Notes: generated from the sequence alone by a model not told the origin. Shown: positions 1-12,764, counted from the first letter of the stretch. The stretch: DNA of 64,000 nucleotides from Rotaria macrura (GCA_900239685.1 OENT01000249.1:87704-151703); one strand, 5' to 3'. Numbers and translations are program-made.

Positions 1-377
1 CACATCTTTTATTATTAGGGATGATGCTCTAATTGGCACTGAACTGAAAGATTTAAAATGATCGGTATCAGTGGTTTTCTTTATAAAATATCTTATAGAT
101 CATAAAAATTGTCAGATTAACTTATCATTAGTAAAATCGACCATGAAATGCATCTGCTTCTCATAAGCATTTGTCCTATTCATGTTAGCAATAAAATTCC
201 GAGTATACTTTCCACAATAATTTGTGAATACATCATGTTGATATAATCTGTGTAGTAATACGACTGATTGAACTTTCTTTCATATAATTGAATTCGAAAA
301 GAAAGTTCGACATAAAAACAGTTTTTGTACTACTCTGATTATGCTTTATTTAACATTTAAAAACATTGGATACATAC

Positions 378-662
378 TTCCCATTGCGTTCCGTGCCCAG
401 CAAAATAAAACAAAACCATATCTCCTTCTTGAATTGAATGTTTAAATTCAACTAAAGTGAGTTCCATTTGTTTACATGTCAAATCTAATCTAGGTCCATT
501 AGTAATAAATCCAATACTTTCCAACTTCGAAGATATGTCACATGCGTCGTTTATTGTATTTTTCAATATTTTCCCGCTTTCATAAGCGCCAATACCAATT
601 ACAAGTGCTAATTTACGACGTGGTTTTTTAAGCGCATTAGCTATTGCCCGAGTCGCCATCAT
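378..662 (-). CDS. Caspase-like (peptidase C14) protein, N-terminal exon, partial
   Basis: The exon encodes about 95 residues from ATG at 662 and ends at a GT donor (377-376) directly after G-H-G-T-Q-W-E. It carries the start of a caspase/metacaspase fold: the first beta strand L-A-L-V-I-G-I-G-A-Y, then L-x-N-T-I-N-D-A-C-D-I, then the catalytic histidine loop Y-F-A-G-H-G near residues 88-91. In this family the His works with a Cys further on to cleave after acidic or basic residues. The Cys part would lie in later exons at lower coordinates and is not visible in bases 1-377, so the gene continues off the left edge or is truncated. A pyrimidine stretch ending in AG lies about 17 bases before the ATG. 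The family call is fairly firm; activity cannot be judged. Confidence 0.72.
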
Positions 663-2998
663 AAAATATCCTCAATCTTAGAAGAAATAGCTTTAGTATA
701 CAGTAACAGATCTTCAGATACGAAATCTCGCGTAAGTTTGTACGCCTTCAATATTTTTTAAAAAGTGACAAAATGTATCACTCAGTCTATTACTTTGCTC
801 CTTTCAATTAATAAAAAGACATAGATGTCTGGGTGTGTTAGCAAGAAAGGACGGTCATCCTACAATTTGTTCTCGTACATTGTCAAATCGATGTATGACA
901 AGAAAATGTTCGCCAGTACCATTATGTATGCCGATGTGAGTCAAAGACTTTCTTTCCCTCTTCAGTTACTCTTGATTGATTCTGAAGTGTCGTCTCCTTC
1001 ACGTAAGGAATAGCTTTTCTGCTAGAAATCTTGTCGTCTTCAGCGGCAGTCATACTTTGACAGCCTTTTAATTGTATTTTCAGACCGTTCTCTCATAACT
1101 CGATTATAGTCGCTGGAATAATAGAAGATTCTTAATACAATCAGCTTCAAAGAAAGCAAACTAATCAGGTACAGTGAAGATATTCTCATTAAATAGAAGC
1201 TCATGAAATCATCAGAGTTGCCTTTGATGACTGCAAGAAAGTAAATTTACAAGGCTGCTTATTGAAAAGCATTCATCAGTCGATAGGATGAGCCAAAATT
1301 TCGTTCATACTCAGTGGCACCTTCTCTACTAAAACTATGTCTGATCAGCATTCTGATCATATATTAGCTTGATTTCTGAAGTTTAAAATGTTCCTTCCAG
1401 CTTTAGTAATTATCTTCAAAGTTATTCAAAAAAAAATAATCAAAACCATCTATACCAACTAATTTTAGTGATGAAGCTTTTCAGTTTTGCTAAGCATGAC
1501 GCATATGATAACAATCTTCTGTTTGTCAAATGATTCATTCACTGTGCATGCATTCTAATAAAATTTATACTCGTTTCTGCTTTCCTTTTTCTTCTTACTT
1601 TGCTTTTATTTTGAAGTTGTTATCAGCTATGCACTCTCGTAGAGAGGACTAAGATAAGCAACAGTAATGTATTCAAGGTGAAGAACAAAAGTTGATTGAT
1701 CATAAACAGAACAAATAAAATTTTTACCCAGAAACTCAATCCAAAGGAACTATATATATATCCCTCTATGTGTTTCTGCATGATGTATAATAGTTGGTAT
1801 CCTTCAATAGAAGAAGTAACTAATAACCATAAAACTTCACTTTGTAACTTGGAGAAGATTTGAATAAACAGTGACAGTGCGACATGTTGTTTTTCTAGAA
1901 TTGATTTTGCTTATTTATCCCATTCTGAAATATATGGTTTCAATGAAAATCTCACTACTTTTCTATAAATTAATGAAAAATTTCCTAATATTCGAATTGA
2001 ATTCGTATTTTAGAAAAATCACACACATTACGCAAACTTTTCAATAAAAATAGAAAGAGAGCGCAAAAATATTTTCCTTTCTTTCTATCTAAATTTCAGC
2101 TTCAAGACAATTTCTTACGCAACAAAAAGAATATTTATTGGAAAAATGAGATTTATTTTGCGACGTTATACCCTGAAGAGGCTAGCCAGTTTTTCAGGAT
2201 ACTTCAACATGAGAGTCGAATGTGTCTGGGTAGGTATCGGCATGAGTAAAGATAAACACACAGTAATACTTATATCATCTCTGTTTTCGTTTTATATGCA
2301 TAAATTTTATATTGAATTGAGATGTTGTTCTTCCTCGGTTAAAAGTATTCGTTTTTGAATCAGTCTTCAACTTTATTTATCTTTTTTTTACTGTAGATGA
2401 CTATTCACATATTTTTATATTACTGTTTGCGTGAATAGATATCCCTAGTTGACGCTAAACGTTTCCTTCATATACTTTTGTTTCTTTGATTCTCTTTCTT
2501 ATATTGCGTAATTTGCCGAGTATGACCAAGTTTAGATTGATCTCCCATTATTGCGTAGTTCAGTTTCTCTCATCTTGATTTTTGTTGTTTTTGCCTTCAT
2601 TTATTAAGATTTTACTCTACTATTATTATTATTATATTTGTTATTTACTATGTGTGTTTTTATTAATTGAAAGAAAACACAATCCAACGTGTTCCTTACT
2701 GTAATATTACTTATAAAAAATAGGGTAAGTTATTTCTTTTCTACGTAAATTCTCATTCAATGAAGACACTGTCCCCATTTTAGATGTAAATGATCTGCAT
2801 AATATTAAACTAAATACAACAACATTTGAGCGTTTCACAATTACAAATGATGATATTGGCATTTTCTAATGTTTTATTTTCTAGATAACCATTTTATGAC
2901 TTCTTGATAGTTATTCGAATGTCTTTCGCCGATTCAGTTTGACTGGAAAAGAATTAGTTCATCAGAGTTAATATCCATGGATTTTTTTAAAATTTCTG
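663..2998. other. AT-rich intergenic stretch
   Basis: I see no supported exon or RNA gene here. The short open frames are not backed by splice sites, codon pattern or recognisable protein motifs. Confidence 0.5.
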
Positions 2999-3419
2999 AT
3001 ATCGTAATTAATCGTAATAACTGTAGATAACATATCTACAATGAATAACAATAGTCATAAGGTGATTGTCTCTTTCGAAACGAGGAAATCGTATTGAAAC
3101 ATGTGTATGTTTATATGTTTATTTCACCGACATGTAAAGGTATATCTTAAAATATTTCGAACAAAAATCCATGGCAATTAACTCTTATGATTCAATGTCG
3201 TTAAAAACAACGCCTATGGTGACATTCCAACTTACCGAAGATGAAAAAGATGTTTGTTCGAAATATTTTAAGATATACCTTTACGTGTCGATGCAATAGA
3301 CTTATACATATACATATGTTTCAATACGATTTCCTCGATTCGAAAGAAACAATCACCTTATGACTACTGTTATTCATTGTAGATATGTTATCTACAGTTA
3401 GTACGATTAATTACGATAT
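2999..3419. repeat. Foldback element with 165-base inverted arms
   Basis: The segment 2999-3163 returns as its reverse complement at 3255-3419 with few mismatches, leaving a loop of about 91 bases. The outer ends read ATATCGTAATTAATCG and its complement. Markers in both arms include CTGTAGATAACATATCTAC and GGTATATCTTAAAATATTTC. There is no coding capacity. The structure fits a non-autonomous foldback or MITE-type DNA element. I could not identify a convincing target-site duplication. Confidence 0.8.
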
Positions 3420-3788
3420 TAAGAATAAGTTCGTTCTGGTGGTGTGATTTTCATGGCTTTCTTGAATTTTAGATTATTTTTTGGACCGGTCAACGATTCG
3501 AATTTCATTATTTGTATTAAAAAAACGAAAGTGAGTTTGACTGCATTTTTTCAAGAAAGTATTTAATGCATTATGCGAGAATGAAAATATAAGAAGAAAA
3601 ATGATATAGCATATAGTTATAGAACAGTAAAGGATTTACCATTAAAATGTAAAGAAAGATACAACAATCCATGTAATGTCATTAGTTTTAGTGTTCTTGT
3701 ACAACAGATGTCTTTGAAAAGAAAGCAATCAATTTTGTCGACTTCAAATCATCTTAGATATTTTACGTAGCCTTTGACTTTTTGTGTT

Positions 3789-4133
3789 CCCAGGTCGAAC
3801 AAGCACGGCAGTAAACGACCGTATACGGAGGAATACGGCAAAATACATGGTCCAGTATTACGGTCGTATATCTCCGTGTCGTATACGGAGGGATACGACG
3901 ATATACGGAGAGTAAAACGATCGTTTACGGTCCTCGTATGCAAAATCCGTAAACGGTTTCCGTTTTCCACCGTATTTCTCCGTATACGATCGTATTTGCC
4001 CGTTTACGATACGGCGATATACGACCGTAATACTGGACCATGTAAAACGCTAAAATACGACCGTTTACGGTCGTGTGGGGAGCGTATACGGTCGTTTACA
4101 GCCGTATACGAAGTCCGTAATCGTCGACCTGGG
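3789..4133. repeat. CpG-rich foldback built from CGTATACGG/CGTTTACGG words
   Basis: The element is bounded by CCCAGGTCGA at 3789 and TCGACCTGGG ending at 4133. Inside, the stretch near 3843-3871 containing ATGGTCCAGTATTACGGTCG is found inverted near 4017-4045. The interior is packed with near-palindromic 8-10 base words such as CGTATACG, CGTTTACGG and ACGGTCGTA, giving far more CpG than the AT-rich surroundings. Open frames on both strands across it are by-products of the repeats. It looks like a short non-autonomous element. TTGTG lies on both outer sides but is offset by two bases on the left, so it is only a possible target duplication. Confidence 0.75.
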
Positions 4134-5922
4134 TTGTGCAAATAAAGACGTTTCTTTTCCCATCATAAAGAATTCAATGAGTTTCACCCACACTCTCAAG
4201 TCACTTGTATAGTACACCAAAAACGGCGTCACATGAGAGAAATCCATATTTTTAATGATCATTGGTACACACCCACAATTCATGCCTTCTCACCAACAAT
4301 CAAGGAGGATATTTTAAATTGCGAAGTTTATTTCCTTTAAAAGTTGATGTTTTCTTTCTGTTCCCGAGCATGATCCATAAGTGAAAGACTCTAATCGGTT
4401 CATTCAAGCAGAAAAATAAGTAATAAAATGGAATTTGAACTTCATTTTGTCTGGATATCATTTTTTTAAATGCAACGCTGTTCACTTTTATGAAGTAAGA
4501 CAATTGTTCATGAGTATTTTGCCTAATAGTTGTCGCAAAACATAATGAAAGAATATGGTCAAATATGAAAATTTCACGGTACTGTGAAAAATCTGATGAT
4601 TGAAATCATTTTTGAGAATAAAAGATAAATTGATGAAAAATGTGCATTGATTTCAAATTCATTCCCAAAACTGTTTTGCCTTTCCAATTCATCAGTTCCT
4701 AGATCAAGATATTATTTTGAGTTAATCAATCTCCGTGATAGGAAAACTCATCGACTTCAGAGAAAAATTGATTGAAGGTGAAATAACCGCTCCAGATGAA
4801 AAAATATAGAAAATTCATTGAGATGATTAGGCAACATAACCAATAATTAATATATAAAAATTGAAGTCTCAGGTGCACTGAATGAGTATATTTCTTCGTC
4901 TAGAAAATCTAATTTATGCTGCGCTAGTTTTAAAAAAGTAAAATATCTTGAAAACTTGCTCGCTATAGTGAATTATTTTTCAAGAGCCAGGATACTAATT
5001 TATTGCAATGAAATAGAGTGATAAATCGAACATCTTTCCTCATTGAAAAGTATAATCTGTAGAATAAACTTCTGTTATTTATTCTATGTTTTGTAGATAA
5101 ATTTTCGTACGATTTAGCAAAATCTTGAACAAAATTCTTAGCTGTTACAACTAACAGAGAAGTCGAAGAAGATTCAAAGGTAAGAGAGTCTCTATATTCA
5201 CATAGAGCGTTGTAGAAAAAACATAAGAAATATCTACTTTGAGATGATTATGTTCAATATAACACAAATGGCAAAATGAGTTGCCGACACGCTTTTTTTA
5301 AATTCATTCAAAGACAATTGAGCTCGATATAAGCCCAAATGGACATGATTAGCAGTTTTATCGATGATGATTCCTAAATCTGGTTAAATAAAAAGATACA
5401 TTATTTAACTACTTAGTGATTACTTTACTAGTAGTAGATAGTGTACTCATTCTCTTTAAAAAAAACATCAAGAGTATGATATAACGAATTGTAATTTTCA
5501 TGCCCATTAAGGACAAGTTGACATGAGCTGCTGTGCTGATATTTTTGAACGTTTCTCTAAACAGGAAGTATCTCAAAGCGTCCCAATGAAAAACTATGGA
5601 TAGTTAAAACTGCTTGAAAATCATGTTGTTATATATTTTGCTAGGTGATAGGTGTTCGACTTCTTGCTTGAAAGGCGTTCAAAATGGTCAAAAGTGTTGG
5701 AATTTCGTGTTTTTACATGATGTAATAAGAAATGCGTTTAAACATTTTCCTGTTCTTTGAGTATGATGTGCTTAGATACTTAAATTTATCGAAATTTTAA
5801 AACGTGAACATTCAGACATTTTTGACCGCCTGAAATACATTGAAATAAAAAAACAGAAATCATAGCTGCAACGTGTTACTTGTGACTGGCTGAGTGACAC
5901 GTATTTTGACATCCTTGTTGAC
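4134..5922. other. AT-rich intergenic stretch
   Basis: No supported gene or repeat was recognised. Several open frames run through AT-rich sequence without splice or motif support. Confidence 0.45.
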
Positions 5923-6435
5923 ATGATATATAGCATTAAACATTCTTGCTTTCTGTTTCAGAATTCAAGCTTCTCATTGCCTGCTATATACTCTGAGATT
6001 ATTCAAAGGTTCCTCACAATCATGCCCAATGTCACAAAAATTTGTCTATATGGAAATGGATTAGTTATCCTGGGTTGGCATCATGTTTTTATTGTACTCA
6101 CAATAGATGATGGAACATTCCGTTTGTTAGAACTAACTAATAATAATAATAAATCATCGATTGGCAGCATATTTTCAACTCGATGTAGTAAAATTTCAAT
6201 TCGTCATAAAAAAGCGAAAACATTACAAGCTGTACTAGAACAAAGGAGCAACACAACAGAACCCGCAAATCGGTGGCATTCATTTGATACAACAATGGAT
6301 ATACCATGGGCTGATATTAGAAAAATCATCAATAGTTATAATCATACAGCTTATGTTCCTCTTATTAAAGATTGTCGAACGTTTGCAAATGATATGCTTA
6401 AAGCTTGTGGTTCTCCCTTTCGTTGTAGCGATTGA
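5923..6435 (+). CDS. Unrecognised protein with possible LRAT/PPPDE-like His and Cys motifs
   Basis: This is an uninterrupted 170-residue frame whose codon use and amino-acid composition look coding. I do not recognise the family. A W-H-H-V-F-I strand near residue 52 and an isolated D-C-R-T-F-A-N motif near residue 153 give a His-then-Cys order like circularly permuted papain-fold proteins (LRAT, PPPDE, NlpC/P60-like); this is a resemblance only. Two starts are possible: ATG 5923, or ATG 6022 (M-P-N-V-T-K), where the conserved-looking part begins. A clean acceptor (TTTCTGTTTCAG ending at 5961) lies inside the frame, so the real gene may have an upstream exon joined at 5962 that I cannot find. 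Confidence 0.5.
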   Translation: MIYSIKHSCFLFQNSSFSLPAIYSEIIQRFLTIMPNVTKICLYGNGLVILGWHHVFIVLTIDDGTFRLLELTNNNNKSSIGSIFSTRCSKISIRHKKAKTLQAVLEQRSNTTEPANRWHSFDTTMDIPWADIRKIINSYNHTAYVPLIKDCRTFANDMLKACGSPFRCSD

Positions 6436-8523
6436 CCAATACTCTATTTAATAGACATACATCTTCGTATAACATCTCTGTTGTTTAACTTATTTGGTTC
6501 TTCTATTTTCTCTTTCTTCCATGAGATATTATTGATACTCTATGTTAGTGTGTCATAACTAACCAAGTATTGATGTCATTTTTCTATTGCAATAAGTGTG
6601 TAATCTGAGTTGATTTTCTCGATTCGTTAACTTCGAGGATACAATTTTGTGTGAAGATAAAACTCAGACCTAAGCTTCCATCCAGATGCGCCTTTTTGTG
6701 ATCTTCTAAATTCACAACTAAAACAATAAAAAAGAAATGTTTTATGGAACAAAACAAATCGCCCAGTGAAGGAACTATCAGTTCCATGTTACAACATATC
6801 TATTCTATAACGGCATTGTCTAAGAGTAAACAATTGCACAAGTATGATTCATATACAATAATGGTGAAGGATTGTTTGAACAACTGAAGTAAAATGCCAC
6901 TAGAAGGTTTTTTTAGAATTTTATAAAATCTCTTAATCATATGAATTGCTGCATATAGAGATTTCTTGTTCTTTGGTACATCAATACTCGGAAAATTTAA
7001 TAGAAACACAGTCTGTGATTTGTTAGATTCTTCTGCTCGATTGGAAACAACTAAGAGAGCATCCATTTGCTTGAAAGTACTAAAAAAATCGATAGACAGT
7101 TAAACGCACTCAACTAGAACGTCTTAAGTATGATTGAATTTTACTGATAGTAATTTTTCTAAAGAGATAGCATACTCATGTTTACAAATATGAGAAAGAT
7201 TGAAACCTTATCATCGCATAAAAAATCTTCATGTCATTGAACTGCTTAGACAAAAAATCAGCACTTACAAAACTTTCGGGGAATTCGCTAGATAACAACA
7301 AGATTAAATTTAAATTAAGTTTTCGACAGCATGTCATTCATTAATATCTAATATTTCGATTTTTAGTCTTGAAAGATAGATTTACAATGAAGATTTGATT
7401 CAACGGCTGGAATTCTTCAACTTATTCAATATACTCCTGCTTCATGTATGTCTACAGAACAGGAAGTTCAATAAGTAAACAGAAGAATCACTTTGAAAGA
7501 ACAATATGTAAAGTAGTTTCGACACATTCACTATGAGAAGTATACCAATATGATTTAAGTGTATTGCATAGTAAGATTGTCTTGATGTAGATCTCAAAAT
7601 TGTGTTATTAATTGAGTTAAATTATCATAATCGCTTTGCAAATATTTTAAATCGAAGATAATTGAGAAGAGCATCGATGGATATCATCGAATTCTTCAGT
7701 TAACAACATAGAAGTCGGAATCAAATTCTGCCTAGTTCGAAATATCGATTTGCTATATTCTCTTACACTCAACGCTGACATTTAAGACGTAAGTTTAGAA
7801 AAATCAAATATAAATAAGAAAATTTTATTGAATACAATGATACTATGCAAAGAGATAGGAATTTTTATACTTCATACTTTCTAATCTCCTGTGCACTTTA
7901 AAGAGTAATAGTGCATCTGATTAGTACTACTCATTCTCTTCTTTTAGTGAACTGTAGTTAGAAATAACGTATCAATGTTTCTGCTAACAGAAGATACAAA
8001 CAATCAGAAGTTTTCAATGTGTAGAGTTGCTTTTTTTTTAAGACTTGTTTTGCAGTAAACCATCCTGAAAAAACAGGCACTTAATGAAGATGAATCTTTT
8101 TAAAAATAAAATCATTATAAATATTATAAAGCATTGAATCATTTTACGAGAGTACATCATGCTACTGAGAATTATTCAACGATGAATAGAAATGATACGA
8201 GTAGTTGCAAATTAAAGATGAGATTCAGTTTCAATAGAGTATTGTTATGCAACTAAAGCAGACAACATTTGATAAAACACATGTATGTATTCAATCGTAA
8301 GATGTTTTTTTTCTTCTTCTTTTGATTGATTGGATTCTTGTCTGTATACAATTGAATAGAAGAACAGCAACAAATGGTGCTCATTAAATCCAAATAACAT
8401 GCATGATTATATAAAAACGTTCGATCGTTCAATATAGTCAATTATCTAGATAAGAATGCAAAACAAAAAGAGAAAAAGACGAGATATAATACGAACAAAT
8501 AAGAAATATTTACTATTTTAACA
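6436..8523. other. AT-rich intergenic stretch
   Basis: No gene could be supported. The minus-strand frames at 6584-7066 lack splice and motif support. Confidence 0.45.
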
Positions 8524-8962
8524 ATGTGTATTCGCGATCGAAAAATGATTATCATCGTTGTCTTACTTCTATTTATTGGTAATATTCATACGGGTATTAT
8601 TCAAATATTTAATTCATCAAGTAAAATTAGTTCTCATAGGCTTATTCTATTGAAAAATAAATCAATAATAAAATTCTTTCTTATTTATATACATAGATGT
8701 TAATGAAACGGATATCATTTCATCGATCGTTACATATAATAATGATAGTGGAACAACATTAAACGAAAGTCAATCATCAATTCAAATAATCGATAAAAAT
8801 CAATTTGCTGAAACGGTTGTTGATCTTTTATTGGATCTTTTAGAAAAAGCAAATCTATCTCGTACTGTATCTATTATACATAATGATACTGAACTAACTG
8901 AACTTGTCGAACAAGATGATGTTGATTTACAAACAACAACTGTTAAATTAATGAATCCGTAG
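8524..8962 (+). CDS. Small secreted or membrane-anchored acidic protein, two exons
   Basis: Exon 1 is 8524-8578 and exon 2 is 8697-8962, joined over a 118-base GT-AG intron in phase 1, giving 106 residues and a TAG stop. The N terminus is M-C-I-R-D-R-K followed by about 11 hydrophobic residues (I-I-I-V-V-L-L-L-F-I), which is a signal peptide or anchor. The mature part is acidic and Asn/Thr/Ser-rich, has a helical stretch A-E-T-V-V-D-L-L-L-D-L-L-E near its middle and two N-x-S/T sites. No family is recognised. It lies upstream of another small secreted protein on the same strand. The upstream sequence has no pyrimidine-AG next to the ATG. Confidence 0.6.
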
Positions 8963-10066
8963 AGAATTATATCAAAATTTACGAAAAAAAAATAATTCTT
9001 TTTTTTTTAGATTATCTCGTTTATAATAATTACATTAATTCTCATTTTACTAAAAACTAGTTCTATGTTTATTTTTAACATTGTTTTATTTCTTGTTCGC
9101 GTTAGATTTTTTTTCTTTTCTGTCCAACTTCTCTATACATTTAGTTTCATTTGTTGGACAGATTACATTCGAAAATATATTAAGTAATTTGCTTGTTGAA
9201 TATTTCATGATATGTATATGTACGATGAAAGACTTGCGTAGATAAAATCTTGATTTATGGATAGAAAAAACAGGTTCATAGTATTTAGAATTTTAATTAT
9301 GAACAATATTGTGTGCAAACTTTAATAATATAGACTCGATCGTGTAATGACAGAATCGACAACAAATTTCATAGACATCAAATCAAAATACAATTCATTT
9401 GATTTATGATTACTGTATCGTCTATATAGAAAAATATTTCCAAGTCAGATGAGTAATTTATCGAATCAGTAAATCGTGAGTGAGTGAAATCACTGACTTA
9501 TGATGGCAAGTCACAGATAAGCTGTGATTTCTAAAATAGATATCGATTATGATGAGGTTTCTATTCAATATACGAGCGTATATGCATCAATTCTTGTCTT
9601 ATAATGATTGATTGATGAACGAATGTATCACTATCAAGTTTTCAATGGAAACTTGATATAAACATATTGTGATCACTGATATATTAATAGTAAACAAATG
9701 GTTCTGGCTTTGTCTATGAAAGTTATCCTTCGAAGTTAAGAAGCATACAAGATTGTTGTATTTTCAAAGAAAAATCATTGTATGAATTTACCATTTCATT
9801 CTAAATATGTCTATTATCATAAGAAAATCATTGCTATCTTTTGACTTGTTGTATTTCTTTTTTTTTGGAACCAGTATTTGTTGATTGTTATCAGAGAAAA
9901 TCATTGTTCTATTCTATTGTTATTATTCGGTGTCGAAATTGATGATAATCGGCCGATATTAAGTATGAGAAAAAGTATCATCTGTCGTTTTTTTTTTCAT
10001 CAAGCATAAACATACACGTTGTATTATACGTTGCATTATATGACTAGCACTCGTTATTTCAAAATA
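8963..10066. other. Intergenic stretch between two small secreted-protein genes
   Basis: No exon or RNA gene was recognised. It must hold the 3' end of the upstream gene and the promoter of the downstream gene, but no specific signal is clear. Confidence 0.4.
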
Positions 10067-10971
10067 ATGTTTCGAACTACAATCGTTTGCTTAATTGCTT
10101 TNTTCGCTTTGCAGGTAGTTTATACTAGTATATATCTTTCATAGTACTTCTAATATTATTTAACGTCTTAAGATATCTGCATTGCCTGAGTATATAGAAA
10201 ATCTTGATCGTGATCTATCATCATTACCTGAAGAATATAAATATTTGGCTGATGAAATCAATGCAAAACGTGCCGTTGATGATGAACGAAAGTAATTATT
10301 TATCATATGTTTGCCTTTGTGAAATACGATTTCTCTATTGATTAGTACGGATGCATATTGTTGCGCCAATTGGCAACACATTAACAATGATGAAGTATTC
10401 ACAAGAATCGAAACATCATTAGTACCAAAAACACATAAAGTTGTTGTTGGCTATGAAGATTGTCATGGAAATAAGAATCCAACACGTATGTTGATATACG
10501 CACATGGATGAAAATTCTAGGATTTGTTCTTCTACTTAAGGTCCACCAATTGCAATTCCAAGTACAACAAACAGACCAGGAGGTGGCTCAGGAGGTTTTC
10601 CTACACCTTCACCTGAAGATGTTTTAGGAACAGCCACTGGATGTATGTGGAAACCAATCGAACAGGTTGAAACTTAGTACGTAAATGTTTGCTCGAGTTG
10701 AAATTTTGATCTGGAAAGTTTATATTTGTTCTTAGTATGAGTACTGAATATACAGTTGTAACCTATCTCGTACCAAATTCACAAACAATTTGTGCACCAC
10801 AAGATTATAAATGCTGTCCAAATTTTGTTATGCTTAACAATAATTGCGTTGGTAAGCAATATATTGACTATTCTTGCATGAGTTAAAAATTTTTCTTTAG
10901 ATCAATCCGTCGTTGCAAATCTTGAATTTCTCATGCAATTGGGTCTCATCGGTAGTATTGGCAAGAAATAA
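10067..10971 (+). CDS. Secreted Cys-containing protein with EMI-like segment, six exons
   Basis: The exons are 10067-10114, 10173-10291, 10346-10485, 10541-10676, 10736-10851 and 10901-10971. All introns are 49-60 base GT-AG introns and all phases agree, giving 209 residues and a TAA stop. Residues 1-16 (M-F-R-T-T-I-V-C-L-I-A) form a signal peptide. A mid-region Pro/Gly/Thr linker separates two Cys-bearing halves. The second half has C-M-W near residue 133, then Y-T-V-V-T-Y-L-V-P, then Y-K-C-C-P-N-F and a final C, a spacing that recalls the C-terminal half of EMI domains of extracellular matrix proteins; the match is tentative. Base 10102 is an N at the third position of a Leu/Phe codon in the signal peptide. 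AATAAA-type sequence follows the stop. Confidence 0.75.
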
Positions 10972-12764
10972 AAATCAAAAATCAAATAAAATCATTTGAA
11001 ATAAAGAAAAGAAAATGCTTTAAGAAACTATTCGAGAAAGAAACATACGAATTTTAGACGAAATTACTATGTTGAATATGTTCGATAACACCGTTATCAC
11101 GATTGCTACACTATTTTTTAGATGACAATAGAAATTGTTCTATCAAATATTATCGTGCTTGAAAAGAAAAAACATTTGAAATCAAGTGAATAATTCATAG
11201 AATCTAAATAATACTATTAGGAAAAAAAAGTCGTGAACCTTTTTTCCAAGTTCATCTGCTCGTTATTGTGATCAGATATAATATTTCAGGATGATAGCTA
11301 ATGTATCCGATGAAATCGTATTGTTTCTTCGGCTACTTTGAAGAATTGATACGTATCGATGAACAGTTGAAAATGAAGAATTTCTTTATTAAATAAGTTA
11401 GATCCCTCAGTATACAATCACTCCGATCAGCTGTGTTTACTATAATTATATTTACAATTCTGCCAGACCATTCTAACTTCGAATCTCTTCAATGGTCTTC
11501 ATCAGTTTGCCATAGCAGCTTTACAGAAACTGTATTCTTTAAATTCATTATCTGGAATATACATATTGATAACCTACTGTTCGTATATCAGTACGGTATG
11601 AAAATTCGACCTGTAATGTTGATCTGAGCTTATTTTTGCTAGATTATTAATTAGTCTTAATATTTGAAAGTCTATCGATATATTAATCACGTTTCAAAAA
11701 GGTTACCTAAATCATCATGTAATCTCTAATTTTCACAGCGAATATATTATGCCAGCGTCGATCCATAGGCGATATTTATACTTGACGAAAAGGATATGTA
11801 CATTCGAACAGAAATTTTAATATTCTTCACAGTAAAATGATTGACAAATTGATTATTTTCGATTGAAACGAGTGCCTATGTCAGAGCACTCTCAAATGAT
11901 CAAACGATGGATGAATAAAAAGTTTACAAAATTTTTAACAACTCTATTGTCTACTTTGATAGAAGAAATCAATTTTAAACAATTGAGAATATATTCTTAG
12001 GCGTTCAACTGCTCAAAAATCATATCAAGCTTGATCTTTCGAATTCTAAAACTACACATATTTCAAATCATTTCGATTACAGTTTTGATTTGACTATTTC
12101 TGTTGTGAAAAAAAAACGCATACTTTCGATAGTCTCACTGATGATATGTTTAATTTTTCGTGAAGCTATATTGTAAATGTTCGCAACGAAATACACCCTG
12201 ATTCAGCTGTGTTTTCCCTTGCTTTTCAGTATTCTATTCACTTATACCCATACTGCATATAGGTGACAAAATTTCTCTACGTCAATAACTAAAAAGACGT
12301 ACAATAAATAATATGATCTAGTTTCATATACATGTAGTTAAGATTTTCTAATAGGAAAATTTTTTAGGGGATAAATATGAAGTAATTCGAAAATTTGTAT
12401 AGAAAATCAGTAGAACTATTTTTGTAAATTTATTCAAACTAATAGTCAACTGATTGAAGTCGTTATCAGTGATACACAACTGCTGCCATGTACTCATCTG
12501 TTCGAAACAATAGCAAGTATTGAATACACTTCGAATATTCGTTTTAAAAACATACTTCTCTCAGAATGTCAAAGTCAGTCACTTTGATTTTAAGACGTTA
12601 TTTTGACAATGTAAAATTTCAATCAATTGATTTGAGTCATCATTGTTGAGTTCTTTTGTTTCTGATTCTTGTATACAAGAAAACAATATAAGAAAATTGT
12701 AATCGCCAGCGATTACATTTTATATCAAAGAAAAAGAACAACAGACAATAACAAATATTCAAAT
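10972..12764. other. Intergenic stretch between convergent genes
   Basis: It separates the plus-strand secreted-protein gene from the 3' end of the minus-strand DUF229 gene. No gene was recognised. Confidence 0.45.

Noticed and set aside
3749..4283. Overlapping open frames on both strands
   Set aside because: They arise from the palindromic CpG-word repeat of the foldback element.
10160..10402. 80-residue minus-strand frame
   Set aside because: It is the shadow of exons 2 and 3 of the plus-strand secreted protein.
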